DNA of 64,000 nucleotides from JBDHTQ01 sp039808765 (GCA_039808765.1 JBDHTQ010000010.1:1-64000); one strand, 5' to 3'. Positions 40,985 through 50,501 are shown, numbered from the stretch's first letter. The notes: a model not told the origin generated them from the sequence alone. Program-made: numbers and translations.

Positions 40985-43501
40985 TTGCGTAAAGTCAGCG
41001 CCGTGCAGCTCTCGAATAGCAAACCCGCTCTGACCATTTTCACCCTTGGTTGCGTCGCAATCAGCGTTCTGTGTGTGTGTCAGATTTTTATACCGGAAGT
41101 CGTTGCACCTGATTTGGTTGCAACCCTTGTTGTAATCATCAGTGTGGGGCTCGCATTATTAGGCTTATCCGGTTATCGCGGCCAGTATCAGAATCTTGCA
41201 CTTCAGGCCCTAGCGGATCATCTTGGTAATGAAATTATCTATCTTGAGGCTTTAAATAGCACCATTACCGATCATACCTGCGCGTTTGATCAAGAGCGGA
41301 TTGTTACACTTTCTCCGGCTTTTCTTGTCGTATTTGACCTCAATAAGCTTAATTCACCCGAAGAGCTGGCCGAGCGCCTTCAACCCAACCAACGCGACCT
41401 TTTTATGTCATCGCTTGAAGGCTTACGCGACGCAGGTGAACAGTTTGTGCGGACCTTTATCACCGTCGGCGGACATTCTGTCGAGATAAGCGGCCATCGC
41501 GCGCAATTTAAACGTGCACAATCATCGATTTACGTTTTGCGCGCGCGTGATGTGACAGTTGAAGCAGACGCACGTGCCAAAGAGCAAGCGCTGCGTGATG
41601 AACTGAGCCGACAGCTTCAAGCATGGCAAAACCGACTCGGAAGCATCCCGTTACCGCTTTGGATTCGCCGAGAAGACTTAAGCCTTGCATGGATCAACAA
41701 AACTGCTGCTGATATGTTGGAATGTGAAGCGCATGTGGCAATTGACCAACAAAAAGAGCTTTTTGTTGGTGCACTAGGCGAGGATGGACGTTGGTTGGCT
41801 GAACAAAGCCAGCTTGATGGACAAATTCGGCATGAGCTGGCCGCTTCAGTAATTAAAGGTGAGCGTAAACTCTTTCATGTTACTGAAATTCCTCTCCATC
41901 AGCCGGGGGCCGCATTTCTAGGGTATGCTATTGATTTTACGAAGCTTGATGATAAAGAAAAAGAATTAAAGCGGCATATCGCCGGTAATGCCGCCGTGCT
42001 AGAGCGACTGAGCACTGCGATTGCAATTTATGGTCCCGATCAGCATCTTAAATTCTATAATCAGGCTTTTGTTGATTTGTGGGGACTCCCGGAATCTTTC
42101 TTGCGAATGATGCCGAATTACAGCGAAATTTTGGAAGAACTTCGCGCTAATCGTATGCTGGCCGAACAGGCCGATTTTGCAGGATGGCGGCGCGAACAAT
42201 TAGCCCTTTTCACCTCCCTCATCGAGCCGCAAGAAGATTTGCAGCACCTTCCTGATGGAAGAATGTTGCGCACATTGACCGCCCCTCACCCCTTTGGTGG
42301 GTTGATGTTTGTATATGAAGACGTGTCGCGCCGCTATGAGCTTGAAACAAGCTACAACACCTTACAAGCTGTGCAAACTGAAACGATGAACAATCTGGCC
42401 GAAGGTATCTGTGTTTACGGTTCTGATGGCCGCTTGAAACTTTATAATCCGGCCTTCCAGAGATTGTGGAAGCTGGAACCTTCTTGGTTGTCAAACGAGC
42501 CACACGCTGCTGATATACAAAATCGCTTACGCCCATTCTTTAATATTATGGAAGTAGATTGGCCCAACTTCCTGAAAGATATGGTTTCACTTGTACTGGA
42601 TCGTACGCCGCGCACAGGCCGTCTTGAACGAGCGGATGGCACGGTTTTGGATTATAGCGCACAGCCCTTACCTGACGGTGCGATTATGCACTCGTTCCTT
42701 GATATTACGGATAGCGTGAAGGTTGAAGAAGCGTTGCGTGAAAGTAATGATGCGTTGGAAGCAGCCGACCGGCTTAAGTCAGAGTTTATTGCAAATATTA
42801 CTTATCAGTTGCGTACGCCCTTGACGGCCATTATGGGCTTTACTGAGATTTTGCAACATGAATATTTTGGTGCCCTTAATGAACGCCAAAAAGATTACTG
42901 TAATAACATCATGGACGCGGGCAAACGCTTGGTCACACTGATTAATGATATCCTTGAATTGGCCACGATTGAAGCGGGTTATATGTCACTGGAACGTGTG
43001 GATGTGGATGTGCCGGCCATGGTACACAGTGTTGCTGGTGTCGTGGCCGATTGGGCAAGACAGGAAGAAATTGAGCTTGAAGTTTCATGTCCTGCCGAAG
43101 TGGGATTGGTCGCACTCGATGAGCGACGCATTCGTCAGGCCTTGTTTAACTTGCTCTCTAATGCGATCAAATTTACCCCGACGGGTGGACGAGTCATCAT
43201 TTCGGCCGAGCGAGATGAAGACAACCTGACCCTGATCGTTAGCGATAACGGCATTGGCATTTCGATCGAAGATCAATCGCGGATTCTTAAACGCTTTGAG
43301 CGCGCGAATGTTCGTACCGGTCAGGCAGGTGTTGGACTGGGATTATCTGTAGTTAAAAGTATCGTTGAACTTCATCAAGGCCGTGTGGAAATCAAGAGTG
43401 CGCCTAATCGTGGCTTTACGGTGCGCTGCATCATCCCACTTGTACCGCACGAGGACTTTCGTTTACTTGAGGGTGAAGTCACGCCACACCCCGTTCTTTA
43501 A
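40985..43501 (+). CDS. divL: DivL-type cell-cycle sensor kinase homologue
   Basis: An 838-residue protein: two N-terminal membrane helices (about 15-62), PAS-like domains (about 100-190, 215-320, 335-450 and 465-580), then a histidine-kinase dimerisation and ATPase region. The H-box reads FIANITYQLRTPL, so the phospho-acceptor His is Tyr607 (codon TAT at 42803-42805), the hallmark of Caulobacter DivL. The N, G1 and G2 boxes (NLLSNAIKFTP, DNGIGI, GVGLGLSV) are intact. DivL binds phospho-free DivK and steers the CckA-ChpT-CtrA relay. The start is TTG or the next codons; the first codon is TTG at 40985 with AAGGAA upstream. Followed by mltA. Confidence 0.9.
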   Translation: MRKVSAVQLSNSKPALTIFTLGCVAISVLCVCQIFIPEVVAPDLVATLVVIISVGLALLGLSGYRGQYQNLALQALADHLGNEIIYLEALNSTITDHTCAFDQERIVTLSPAFLVVFDLNKLNSPEELAERLQPNQRDLFMSSLEGLRDAGEQFVRTFITVGGHSVEISGHRAQFKRAQSSIYVLRARDVTVEADARAKEQALRDELSRQLQAWQNRLGSIPLPLWIRREDLSLAWINKTAADMLECEAHVAIDQQKELFVGALGEDGRWLAEQSQLDGQIRHELAASVIKGERKLFHVTEIPLHQPGAAFLGYAIDFTKLDDKEKELKRHIAGNAAVLERLSTAIAIYGPDQHLKFYNQAFVDLWGLPESFLRMMPNYSEILEELRANRMLAEQADFAGWRREQLALFTSLIEPQEDLQHLPDGRMLRTLTAPHPFGGLMFVYEDVSRRYELETSYNTLQAVQTETMNNLAEGICVYGSDGRLKLYNPAFQRLWKLEPSWLSNEPHAADIQNRLRPFFNIMEVDWPNFLKDMVSLVLDRTPRTGRLERADGTVLDYSAQPLPDGAIMHSFLDITDSVKVEEALRESNDALEAADRLKSEFIANITYQLRTPLTAIMGFTEILQHEYFGALNERQKDYCNNIMDAGKRLVTLINDILELATIEAGYMSLERVDVDVPAMVHSVAGVVADWARQEEIELEVSCPAEVGLVALDERRIRQALFNLLSNAIKFTPTGGRVIISAERDEDNLTLIVSDNGIGISIEDQSRILKRFERANVRTGQAGVGLGLSVVKSIVELHQGRVEIKSAPNRGFTVRCIIPLVPHEDFRLLEGEVTPHPVL

Positions 43502-43532
43502 TTTTCCGACAACCGCTGTTAGGTTACTGAAT

Positions 43533-44675
43533 ATGCTGGCTATCTTTGCTCATTCTCGAACGCTTTGCATGCGTCTTCATTTGCTTTTCATTGGCATTGT
43601 GGTCGTTATGCTGTCAGCCTGCGCAACACACCCACCTTCGCCACCTGATCCCCGCCTCACACCAGTAACGTTCACAGCGTTGGACGGCTGGCAAAGTGAT
43701 GATTTTACACAAGCCCTCCCTTCTCTGGCCAACTCATGCCGAAGGCTGGTCACACTGCCCGATGATCGCTCGCTGGGGGCGTCGGGTGCGATGGGAAATG
43801 TTAAAGATTGGCGAAGTTTCTGTGGGGCGGTACTCACAATCGCACAAACATCCCCTTCCTCTAAACAAATCCGCACATTTCTAGAAAACTGGCTGCAGCC
43901 GTGGGCTTTGAGTAATGGCGCATTTGATGAGGGGTTGTTCACGGGATATTATGAATCTGAGTTGCACGGCAGTCTCACGCATCATGATCAATACCAATGG
44001 CCGCTTTACCGTTTGCCCGAGCCCAAAAATTCATCTCTCATGCATCTTGAGCGCTCACAAATTGCAGCGGGGGCTTTAGCAGATAAAAATCTTGAGCTGG
44101 TATGGCTTGATGATCCGATTGATGCTTTTTTTGTTGAAGTCCAGGGCTCCGGACGCATTCACCTAGATAATGGCCGAACGGTCTCGGTTAGCTTTGCGGG
44201 GAAGAATGGCTATCCCTATGTGTCAATTGGAAAACAGCTTGTTGAACGTGGAGAAATCAAACTAGAGGATGTCTCGCTTCAATCCCTACGGGCATGGCTC
44301 GAAAGCCATCCCTCTCAACAACAAAGTATCTTTAACCTCAACCCATCATTTGTTTTCTTTAAACTAAACCCTGTGATAACCCCACCCAAAGGTGCTGCCA
44401 ACACTCCCCTCACAGCACAAAGAAGTTTGGCGGTTGACTCGCGATATATTGGCTACCATGTGCCGATCTGGCTCAAAACTGACATGCCCTTGCACCAGCT
44501 TGTAATTGCACAAGATACGGGTGGCGCAATCAAAGGTGTTGTCCGTGGTGATTTTTTCTGGGGATTCGGCCCCTCTGCAGAACAGAAAGCGGGATCAATG
44601 CGTAGCATAGGCCGCATGTTTGTGCTTCTTCCACGCGGTTTTCAACCACTTTTTCCTGCACGACCATCATCATGA
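43533..44675 (+). CDS. mltA: Membrane-bound lytic murein transglycosylase A
   Basis: A lipoprotein transglycosylase that cuts glycan strands of peptidoglycan. The lipobox is VVMLSACATH. The MltA domain has NGAFDEGLFTGYYESELHGS and the catalytic Asp region in the 3D barrel: AQDTGGAIKGVVRGDFFWG. ATG at 43533 gives a 12-residue longer n-region; ATG at 43569 (MRLHLLFIGIVVVML) is a typical lipoprotein start and equally plausible. The open frame extends back into divL without meaning. Overlaps smr by 4 bases (ATGA). Confidence 0.93.
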   Translation: MLAIFAHSRTLCMRLHLLFIGIVVVMLSACATHPPSPPDPRLTPVTFTALDGWQSDDFTQALPSLANSCRRLVTLPDDRSLGASGAMGNVKDWRSFCGAVLTIAQTSPSSKQIRTFLENWLQPWALSNGAFDEGLFTGYYESELHGSLTHHDQYQWPLYRLPEPKNSSLMHLERSQIAAGALADKNLELVWLDDPIDAFFVEVQGSGRIHLDNGRTVSVSFAGKNGYPYVSIGKQLVERGEIKLEDVSLQSLRAWLESHPSQQQSIFNLNPSFVFFKLNPVITPPKGAANTPLTAQRSLAVDSRYIGYHVPIWLKTDMPLHQLVIAQDTGGAIKGVVRGDFFWGFGPSAEQKAGSMRSIGRMFVLLPRGFQPLFPARPSS

Positions 44676-45319
44676 AACGGCCAAGCAGCAATCGCACAAA
44701 CGCTGATCACCACTTGTGGGAAAACTTAATGCAGGAGATAAAACCACTTGTGGGTCGCGATCAAAAAGCCCCGCCAGAACCTGTTTCTCCCCATCATCTC
44801 CCTATCCAGAAAAATTCTGCTTTCCCAGGTGTGGAGAGAATAAAAGGTTCCCTCCCTTCACTGCAGCATGGACGGCAACAAGGCATCACGCCAGGAATTG
44901 ATTCATCGACACTCGCAAAATTCAGAGCAGGAAAAATGCCTATTGAAGGAACACTCGATCTTCATGGCATGACACAAGTTTTTGCCCATGAAACCCTTGT
45001 CCGCTGGCTGCTGCGTGGGTATGAGCACGGTAAACGCTGCCTTCTCATCGTTACAGGGAAAGGTCAACGTCCCCCTTCATGGGACGAGGATGATTTTAAT
45101 AAAAATTCCACATTTTCCTCATCTTCTCGCGCTGGAAAAATAGGGCATTATAATGCAGGAGAAAAACATGCTCCCCGGGGTGTTCTCAAGCAGAGCCTGC
45201 CGTTATGGCTTGACAGCTCTCCCCTACGACAGATTATTTTAGCCATTGCAACAGCTAAACTTCAACATGGGGGTGATGGTGCTTTATATGTACTTCTTAA
45301 ACGTAAACGCCAAGATTAA
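44672..45319 (+). CDS. Smr-domain protein
   Basis: A 215-residue protein. The N-terminal part (about 1-85) is low-complexity and basic. The Smr domain (about 90-205) carries GTLDLHGMTQVFAHETLVRWL and LIVTGKGQ, the family signature LDLHG and TGKG. Smr domains of MutS2 and related proteins cut or bind nucleic acids. It overlaps mltA by 4 bases and the pair is conserved in alphaproteobacteria; the biological reason is unknown. The gene is followed by a 410-base gap before the transhydrogenase. Confidence 0.92.
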   Translation: MKRPSSNRTNADHHLWENLMQEIKPLVGRDQKAPPEPVSPHHLPIQKNSAFPGVERIKGSLPSLQHGRQQGITPGIDSSTLAKFRAGKMPIEGTLDLHGMTQVFAHETLVRWLLRGYEHGKRCLLIVTGKGQRPPSWDEDDFNKNSTFSSSSRAGKIGHYNAGEKHAPRGVLKQSLPLWLDSSPLRQIILAIATAKLQHGGDGALYVLLKRKRQD

Positions 45320-45360
45320 ACCCTATCTGCCTGACACTTTATGCTGATTTTATTGTCCAC

Positions 45361-45483
45361 TTAGGCAAGCTCAAGCGCATTTTCAAGACGCGCATTTAAC
45401 GCAAATACGTCGGCAAAAATAGTCTCTTTCAATTCTATCTTCTCGGGATTTGCTCTAAACCTTAAAACTCCTCTGATACACAT
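45361..45483 (-). repeat. Better-preserved copy of the dispersed repeat, with a 40-codon frame
   Basis: On the minus strand it can encode 40 residues starting MCIRGVLRFRANPEKI and ending LENALELA. The first part matches the sequence at 32237-32311. No clear ribosome binding site precedes the ATG. It may be a small mobile or regulatory repeat, or a relic of a longer gene. It lies in the 410-base gap between smr and pntAA, together with the pnt promoter region to its right, where I see no other gene. Confidence 0.5.
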
Positions 45484-45731
45484 AAATTTTGACCTGTTCC
45501 CCAATTTCCTACAATCAGAGATTTATGCCTTTGGTTGAAAAAAACAGTATTAAAAAAAAATTAAAAAACATGGGTTTTAAGCTTGGTCTCACTAAATTTA
45601 TGACGATAATATGTGATAAGATCGCCTATTTTGCATCATTTTTGATAAGGAATTGATTTTTGAGGCTAAACCCTCTTCACAAAGTAACAAACTTGGGGCA
45701 CGCTCTTGCAAATCTTTTGGAGGAAGAGTGC

Positions 45732-46892
45732 ATGAAGGTTGCCATTCTTAAGGAAACACGCACAGGAGAGCGTCGCGTTGCGGCTTCTCCCGACAGTGTC
45801 AAGAAATTACTCGGACTTGGTGTCCAAGAAGTTGCCGTAGAAAAAGGTGCCGGTTTTGGCGCATCTTTTACAGATGATGCCTACACATCCGCGGGTGCAA
45901 CAGTTGGTGCACGTGACGAGATTTTAAAAGGTGCTGATGTTGTCATCAAAGTACAACGTCCTGACCAAAACGAAATCAAAGCATTGCCAGAGGGTGCTGT
46001 GTTGATTGCGCTCCTTAATCCTTATGAATCGAAAGATTTGTTAGAGGCTTACAATGCACGCAAAGTGACCACATTCGCGCTTGAGTTCGTGCCGCGTATC
46101 AGCCGTGCACAAAGCATGGATGTGTTATCTTCGCAGTCCAACTTGGCCGGATATCGTGCCGTACTTGAAGCCGCACACGCCTATGGCAAAGCTTTGCCGA
46201 TGATGATGACGGCTGCTGGAACAGTACCGCCTGCGAAGGTGATGATTATGGGGGCTGGCGTCGCCGGTCTGCAAGCCATTGCGACAGCCAAACGCTTGGG
46301 CGCTGTTGTTTCTGCAACCGACGTTCGCCTCGCTGCAAAAGAGCAGGTTGAAAGTTTGGGAGGCAAGTTTGTTATGGTCGATGATGATGAAGCCAAGCAA
46401 GCAGAAACCTCTGGCGGTTATGCCAAAGAAATGAGTGATGCTTACAAACAAAAACAAGCAGCTCTGATTGCTGATACGATCAAAACGCAAGATATCGTTA
46501 TCACCACCGCACTTATTCCTGGACGCAAAGCCCCCGTACTTGTCACAGAAGAAATGGTGAAGAGCATGAAACCCGGTTCGGTTGTGCTTGATATGGCGGT
46601 TGAATCAGGCGGCAATTGTACCCTGACCAAGCTGGGCGAAGTCGTTGATATTAATGGGGTGAAAATCCTGGGTATTGCCAACTTGCCTTCGCAAATTGCT
46701 GCTGACTCGTCCTCACTCTTGGCCCGTAATATCGTCTCTTACTTGACACTGATGATTGATAAGGAAAGCAAGTCATTTAAACCCGATTTTGCCGACGAGA
46801 TTATCAAATCATCTTGCTTGACGCGTGATGGAGCAACAATTCATCCAAATTTTGCTCCAGCCCCATCAACTGATAAAGGAGCTGCCGCATGA
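45732..46892 (+). CDS. pntAA: NAD(P) transhydrogenase subunit alpha, part 1
   Basis: A 386-residue soluble NAD(H)-binding subunit. The ATG at 45732 (MKVAILKETRTGERRVA) has AGGAAGAG upstream and is preferred to the longer open frame. Rossmann motif: GAGVAGLQAIATAKRLGA; later PGSVVLDMAVESGGNC. With PntAB and PntB it transfers hydride between NADH and NADP+ driven by the proton gradient. The alpha chain is split into two genes, the alphaproteobacterial form. Confidence 0.97.
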   Translation: MKVAILKETRTGERRVAASPDSVKKLLGLGVQEVAVEKGAGFGASFTDDAYTSAGATVGARDEILKGADVVIKVQRPDQNEIKALPEGAVLIALLNPYESKDLLEAYNARKVTTFALEFVPRISRAQSMDVLSSQSNLAGYRAVLEAAHAYGKALPMMMTAAGTVPPAKVMIMGAGVAGLQAIATAKRLGAVVSATDVRLAAKEQVESLGGKFVMVDDDEAKQAETSGGYAKEMSDAYKQKQAALIADTIKTQDIVITTALIPGRKAPVLVTEEMVKSMKPGSVVLDMAVESGGNCTLTKLGEVVDINGVKILGIANLPSQIAADSSSLLARNIVSYLTLMIDKESKSFKPDFADEIIKSSCLTRDGATIHPNFAPAPSTDKGAAA

Positions 46893-47296
46893 GTTCAACA
46901 CTTTCAGAATCCGCCTCAAATCTTGCAACACGCATGACTGAAATGGCGCAAAATGCTCAAGAGCTTGCCCAACAGGCTGCAACCATTGTTGCTGAGCAAT
47001 CACATGGGTCTTCGTCATTCTTTGTGCATGGGCTCACGGTTTTTGTGTTGGCTGTGTTCGTCGGTTACTATGTTGTCTGGCGTGTTACCCCCGCATTACA
47101 TTCACCGTTGATGGCTGTAACCAATGCTGTGTCCTCGGTTATTATCGTGGGGGCATTGGTGGCTGCCGGACCAGCGGAATTCGGTATGAGTTCTTTTCTG
47201 GGCTGCTTCGCTGTACTTTTAGCGGCAGTTAATATCTTCGGTGGTTTCATTGTCACGCAGCGCATGTTGCAGATGTATAAGAAGAAGGGCAAATAA
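46889..47296 (+). CDS. pntAB: NAD(P) transhydrogenase subunit alpha, part 2
   Basis: A 135-residue membrane subunit with three or four helices (about 47-65, 74-92 and 96-125): VFVLAVFVGYYVVWRVTPALHSPLM and MLQMYKKKGK at the end. It starts inside the stop of pntAA (ATGA overlap), so the two halves of alpha are translated together. The N-terminal 40 residues are a charged linker replacing part of the fused protein. Confidence 0.96.
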   Translation: MSSTLSESASNLATRMTEMAQNAQELAQQAATIVAEQSHGSSSFFVHGLTVFVLAVFVGYYVVWRVTPALHSPLMAVTNAVSSVIIVGALVAAGPAEFGMSSFLGCFAVLLAAVNIFGGFIVTQRMLQMYKKKGK

Positions 47297-47298
47297 TC

Positions 47299-48693
47299 AT
47301 GATTAGCACGCTTCCGGCTTTGGCTTATCTCGTCTCCGCTATCTGTTTTATCATGGCGTTACGAGGCCTTTCTTCTCCTGAAACAGCGCGTGAAGGTAAC
47401 CGCTACGGCATCATCGGGATGACTGTCGCTATCATCACCACATTGATGCTGCCTTCTATGCATACCTATCTGCCGATCCTGATCGCTATTGCGATTGGTG
47501 GTTCGATTGGTACATATATCGCTCTCAAAATTCAGATGACAGCTTTGCCGCAACTTGTCGCTGGTTTTCACTCGCTGGTTGGTTTAGCTGCGGTTTTGGT
47601 GGCTGTGGCAGCGTTTATGTCACCTGAAACCTATGCAATTGGAACGCATGGTGCGATTCACGTCGGCTCATTGGTAGAAATGAGCCTTGGTGTTGCAATT
47701 GGTGCGATTACCTTCACGGGGTCTATCGTTGCTTTTGCCAAGCTGCAAGGCTTGGTCAGCGGTAAGCCTCTGATGTTTTTCGGCCAGCATATCCTTAACG
47801 CGGGTCTTGGTGTCGCTATCCTGGTGTTGATCATTTTGCTATGCACAACACAATCGACTACGGCGTTTTATACCATTGTTTTGATTTCACTGGCCCTTGG
47901 ATTTTTGCTGATTTTACCAATCGGCGGTGCTGATATGCCTGTTGTGATCTCGATGCTGAACTCATACTCGGGATGGGCAGCTTGTGGTATCGGCTTTACC
48001 TTGCAAAACCCCCTGCTTATTATCACTGGAGCGCTGGTGGGTTCGTCGGGTGCTATTCTCAGTTACATTATGTGTAAGGGGATGAATCGCTCGATTTGGA
48101 ACGTTATTCTGGGCGGCTTTGGTGGCGAAACTTCGGCGGCTGGAGCAAGCGGAACAGGTGACAAAACTGTAAAACCCGGCTCAGCTGAGGATGCTGCGTT
48201 TATCATGAAGAATGCATCGTCGGTTATTATTGTTCCCGGTTATGGTATGGCGGTTGCTCAAGCCCAGCACTCATTGCGTGAAATGGCCGATATTCTAAAG
48301 CATGCTGGCGTTACTGTTCGCTATGCCATTCACCCTGTTGCGGGCCGCATGCCTGGCCATATGAATGTGTTGTTGGCCGAAGCAAATGTGCCATATGACG
48401 AGGTGTTGGAGCTTGAAGACATCAATCGTGATTTCAGCCAAACAGATGTTGCTTTCGTAATCGGTGCCAATGACGTGACTAATCCGGCGGCCAAAAGCGA
48501 TCCCGCATCACCTATTTACGGGATGCCGATTTTAGATGTTGAAAAAGCGAAAACGGTTCTCTTTATCAAGCGCTCAATGGCTTCGGGATACGCTGGTGTT
48601 GAGAACGAGCTATTCTATCGTCCCAACACGCTTATGCTTTTCGGTGATGCGAAAAAAATGTGCGAAGAAGTTGTTAAGGCGATGGGCGACTAA
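47299..48693 (+). CDS. pntB: NAD(P) transhydrogenase subunit beta
   Basis: A 464-residue protein: nine or so membrane helices (residues about 1-270) and a C-terminal NADP-binding domain with VPGYGMAVAQAQ, GRMPGHMNVLLAEA and VIGANDVTNPAA. Together with PntAA/AB it makes NADPH. It begins two bases after pntAB. Downstream is an unknown exported protein on the same strand with 11 bases between, so it may be a fourth gene of the operon. Confidence 0.97.
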   Translation: MISTLPALAYLVSAICFIMALRGLSSPETAREGNRYGIIGMTVAIITTLMLPSMHTYLPILIAIAIGGSIGTYIALKIQMTALPQLVAGFHSLVGLAAVLVAVAAFMSPETYAIGTHGAIHVGSLVEMSLGVAIGAITFTGSIVAFAKLQGLVSGKPLMFFGQHILNAGLGVAILVLIILLCTTQSTTAFYTIVLISLALGFLLILPIGGADMPVVISMLNSYSGWAACGIGFTLQNPLLIITGALVGSSGAILSYIMCKGMNRSIWNVILGGFGGETSAAGASGTGDKTVKPGSAEDAAFIMKNASSVIIVPGYGMAVAQAQHSLREMADILKHAGVTVRYAIHPVAGRMPGHMNVLLAEANVPYDEVLELEDINRDFSQTDVAFVIGANDVTNPAAKSDPASPIYGMPILDVEKAKTVLFIKRSMASGYAGVENELFYRPNTLMLFGDAKKMCEEVVKAMGD

Positions 48694-48704
48694 GAGAGGG
48701 GTAG

Positions 48705-49397
48705 ATGTCAGCAGAAAAAAACGGTTTTCACCGTATTCTTTTCCTGCTGTCACTGGTATGCGCAACGGCTCTGGGGGCACTTGGAGCCGTTGTTTTTTAT
48801 CAGCATGACGAAATCAACTCAGCCTCAAGCGCTGCAGGGCTGAGTCTTGTCCAAATTGTAAACAGTGAACAAGACATTGAAAGCGCTTGGTCGCCAAACA
48901 AGGAATCGCTGCATTCTCCTGTTGATCATAACGTTAACCATGAGCCACTCTTGGGTCGGCTTGCAGATCAACTACCACTTAAAACATTTGATACACCTTC
49001 ACCGCAAAAATTTATTCAGCTTGGAGGCCAGGACGTGCCATCCGAGCCAGTCAACCAGGCACAATTGGGCCAAGCGGTGACAGGAAGTGCGGCAACCTGC
49101 GTGGCGGCTGGTGATGTTGAAGTTCCTTCAGAGTTTTTGACGATTTTGGATCGACTAAAAGAACCAATTAAAGATGTTCCTATTGGTCAGATGGATTTGC
49201 CGGATGTGCCGCCTACACTTAATGAGTCATCTAAGCGCGGAATAAAAATTTTGGGTGAGCAAAGCCGACCTGCAATCACGGGGCAGCGCATTGAACATGG
49301 TATTACGGTTATTGAAGGAGGGCGTGGTGGTCAGCGTGAAGGTATGTCCCGCGAGAATGGGGTAATGGTTTTTCGAGGCTCCTCCAGTTCAAAATAA
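48705..49397 (+). CDS. Unidentified membrane-anchored periplasmic protein
   Basis: A 230-residue protein with one N-terminal membrane helix (about 10-32) and a long, mostly disordered Ser/Pro/Gln-rich periplasmic part (about 40-215) ending in a Gly-rich stretch (VIEGGRGGQREGM). One Cys (CVAAGD). No family recognised. It follows pntB closely and has its own ribosome binding site (AGAGGGG). Not an obvious transhydrogenase subunit. Confidence 0.7.
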   Translation: MSAEKNGFHRILFLLSLVCATALGALGAVVFYQHDEINSASSAAGLSLVQIVNSEQDIESAWSPNKESLHSPVDHNVNHEPLLGRLADQLPLKTFDTPSPQKFIQLGGQDVPSEPVNQAQLGQAVTGSAATCVAAGDVEVPSEFLTILDRLKEPIKDVPIGQMDLPDVPPTLNESSKRGIKILGEQSRPAITGQRIEHGITVIEGGRGGQREGMSRENGVMVFRGSSSSK

Positions 49398-49853
49398 AAC
49401 TAACTTCAGTATGGAAAAATAATGCTTAATTATCTGCAATAAAAAGATTGTAAGTAAAAAATCAAATGAACAGTATAAGAATACCCAATGCAACTGCATA
49501 TACTGTAATATTAGAACTGTTGCACAAGTAGGAGTTGCATGAGAACGGAGAAAGCGGAAGCGCGTGGCGATAGTTTAGAAGCATTTTGGGCGGCAATTTT
49601 ATTCTCCTCACACGCAGAGAGGATGTCGCTACTCGGCCAACTGGCCAAACTGACCGGCATCAGTCCCGGCAAAACGCCAAAAGACCGCCGCTTCAGCGCC
49701 ACCCTGTGCAGAACTTTCCCATCCAAAGAGGCTTCTCGTGCCCCTCTCCAGCTGAATTATACCCAGCTACAAAAGTTACTTTTGCCAAATGTAAAAAAAA
49801 ACGCCTGCTTGCACAATGGCAAACAAGCGTATTTTTTAAAACCAAAGTTAAGA
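49398..49853. other. Intergenic region with doubtful frames
   Basis: It separates the plus-strand exported gene and the minus-strand ribosomal operon. A frame beginning at 49539 has a good ribosome binding site (AGGAG, 5 bases before ATG) and starts MRTEKAEARGDSLEAFWAA, but it runs 147 bases into rpsI antisense and through the terminator at 49793-49837. A real but truncated gene in its first 270 bases cannot be excluded. Nothing else is seen here besides the terminator. Confidence 0.4.
49793..49837. terminator. Intrinsic terminator of the rplM-rpsI operon (possibly bidirectional)
   Basis: ACGCCTGCTTGC (49801-49812) faces GCAAACAAGCGT (49819-49830); on the minus strand these form a 12-bp stem with two G-U pairs, then eight T (49793-49800). 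On the plus strand the stem has two mismatches and is followed by TTTTTT. It lies 17 bases past the rpsI stop. Confidence 0.85.
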
Positions 49854-50498
49854 TTAACGTTTGGAGAACTGGAAACGACGGCGTGCTTTGCGTTGACCGT
49901 ATTTCTTACGTTCAACAACGCGGCTATCGCGTGTCAGAAAACCCATTTTCTTCAAAACGGTGCGCAACTCAGGCTCCATAAACACCAGCGCACGGGATAA
50001 ACCGTGACGCACAGCACCAGCCTGGCCAGACAAACCACCACCAACAACCGATACAATTATGTCGTACTGACCCAAACGTTCAGCAACAGCGAAAGGTTGG
50101 CTGATGATCATACGCAAAACTGGACGCGCAAAATATTGCTCTTGGGTGCGACCATTGACTGTGATCTTACCTGATCCACGCTTAAGAATAACACGGGCGC
50201 TCGACTCTTTACGACGACCGGTTGCATGAACCCGACCTAAGCTGTCGATGTGAGACTTGACCTCTGGTGCAGCCTGCGTTGTGCTTGATGTAGACTTTGT
50301 GGTCTTCATCGCGCTTGAAACGTCAGCGATACCAGTTACTTTGCCCGAACGACGCTGAGCTGACTTTGCGTCAGATGCATCATCGGATTTCTTGGTTTCT
50401 GTTTTCTTTTCCATTGTAGGGGCAGCTGTTTCGCTCTTTTTGGCGCGAACGGTCTTTTTCTTTTCGACCTCTACAACTTTATCTTTATTGTCGGCCAT
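49854..50498 (-). CDS. rpsI: 30S ribosomal protein S9 with long N-terminal extension
   Basis: The C-terminal 130 residues are ordinary S9: GRVHATGRRKESSARVILKRGSG and the basic tail KYGQRKARRRFQFSKR that reaches the P-site tRNA. The N-terminal 80 or so residues are Lys/Ser/Ala/Thr-rich and probably disordered (MADNKDKVVEVEKKKTVRAK...). S9 is usually 130-160 residues; here it is 214. Three bases separate it from rplM. An internal start near the core is possible but no strong ribosome binding site shows it. Confidence 0.97.
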   Translation of the reverse strand: MADNKDKVVEVEKKKTVRAKKSETAAPTMEKKTETKKSDDASDAKSAQRRSGKVTGIADVSSAMKTTKSTSSTTQAAPEVKSHIDSLGRVHATGRRKESSARVILKRGSGKITVNGRTQEQYFARPVLRMIISQPFAVAERLGQYDIIVSVVGGGLSGQAGAVRHGLSRALVFMEPELRTVLKKMGFLTRDSRVVERKKYGQRKARRRFQFSKR

Positions 50499-50501
50499 GG
50501 G

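Noticed and set aside
49539..50000. 153-codon frame with a good ribosome binding site
   Set aside because: Its 3' third is antisense to rpsI and it reads through a terminator. I keep it only as a doubtful item in the intergenic note.
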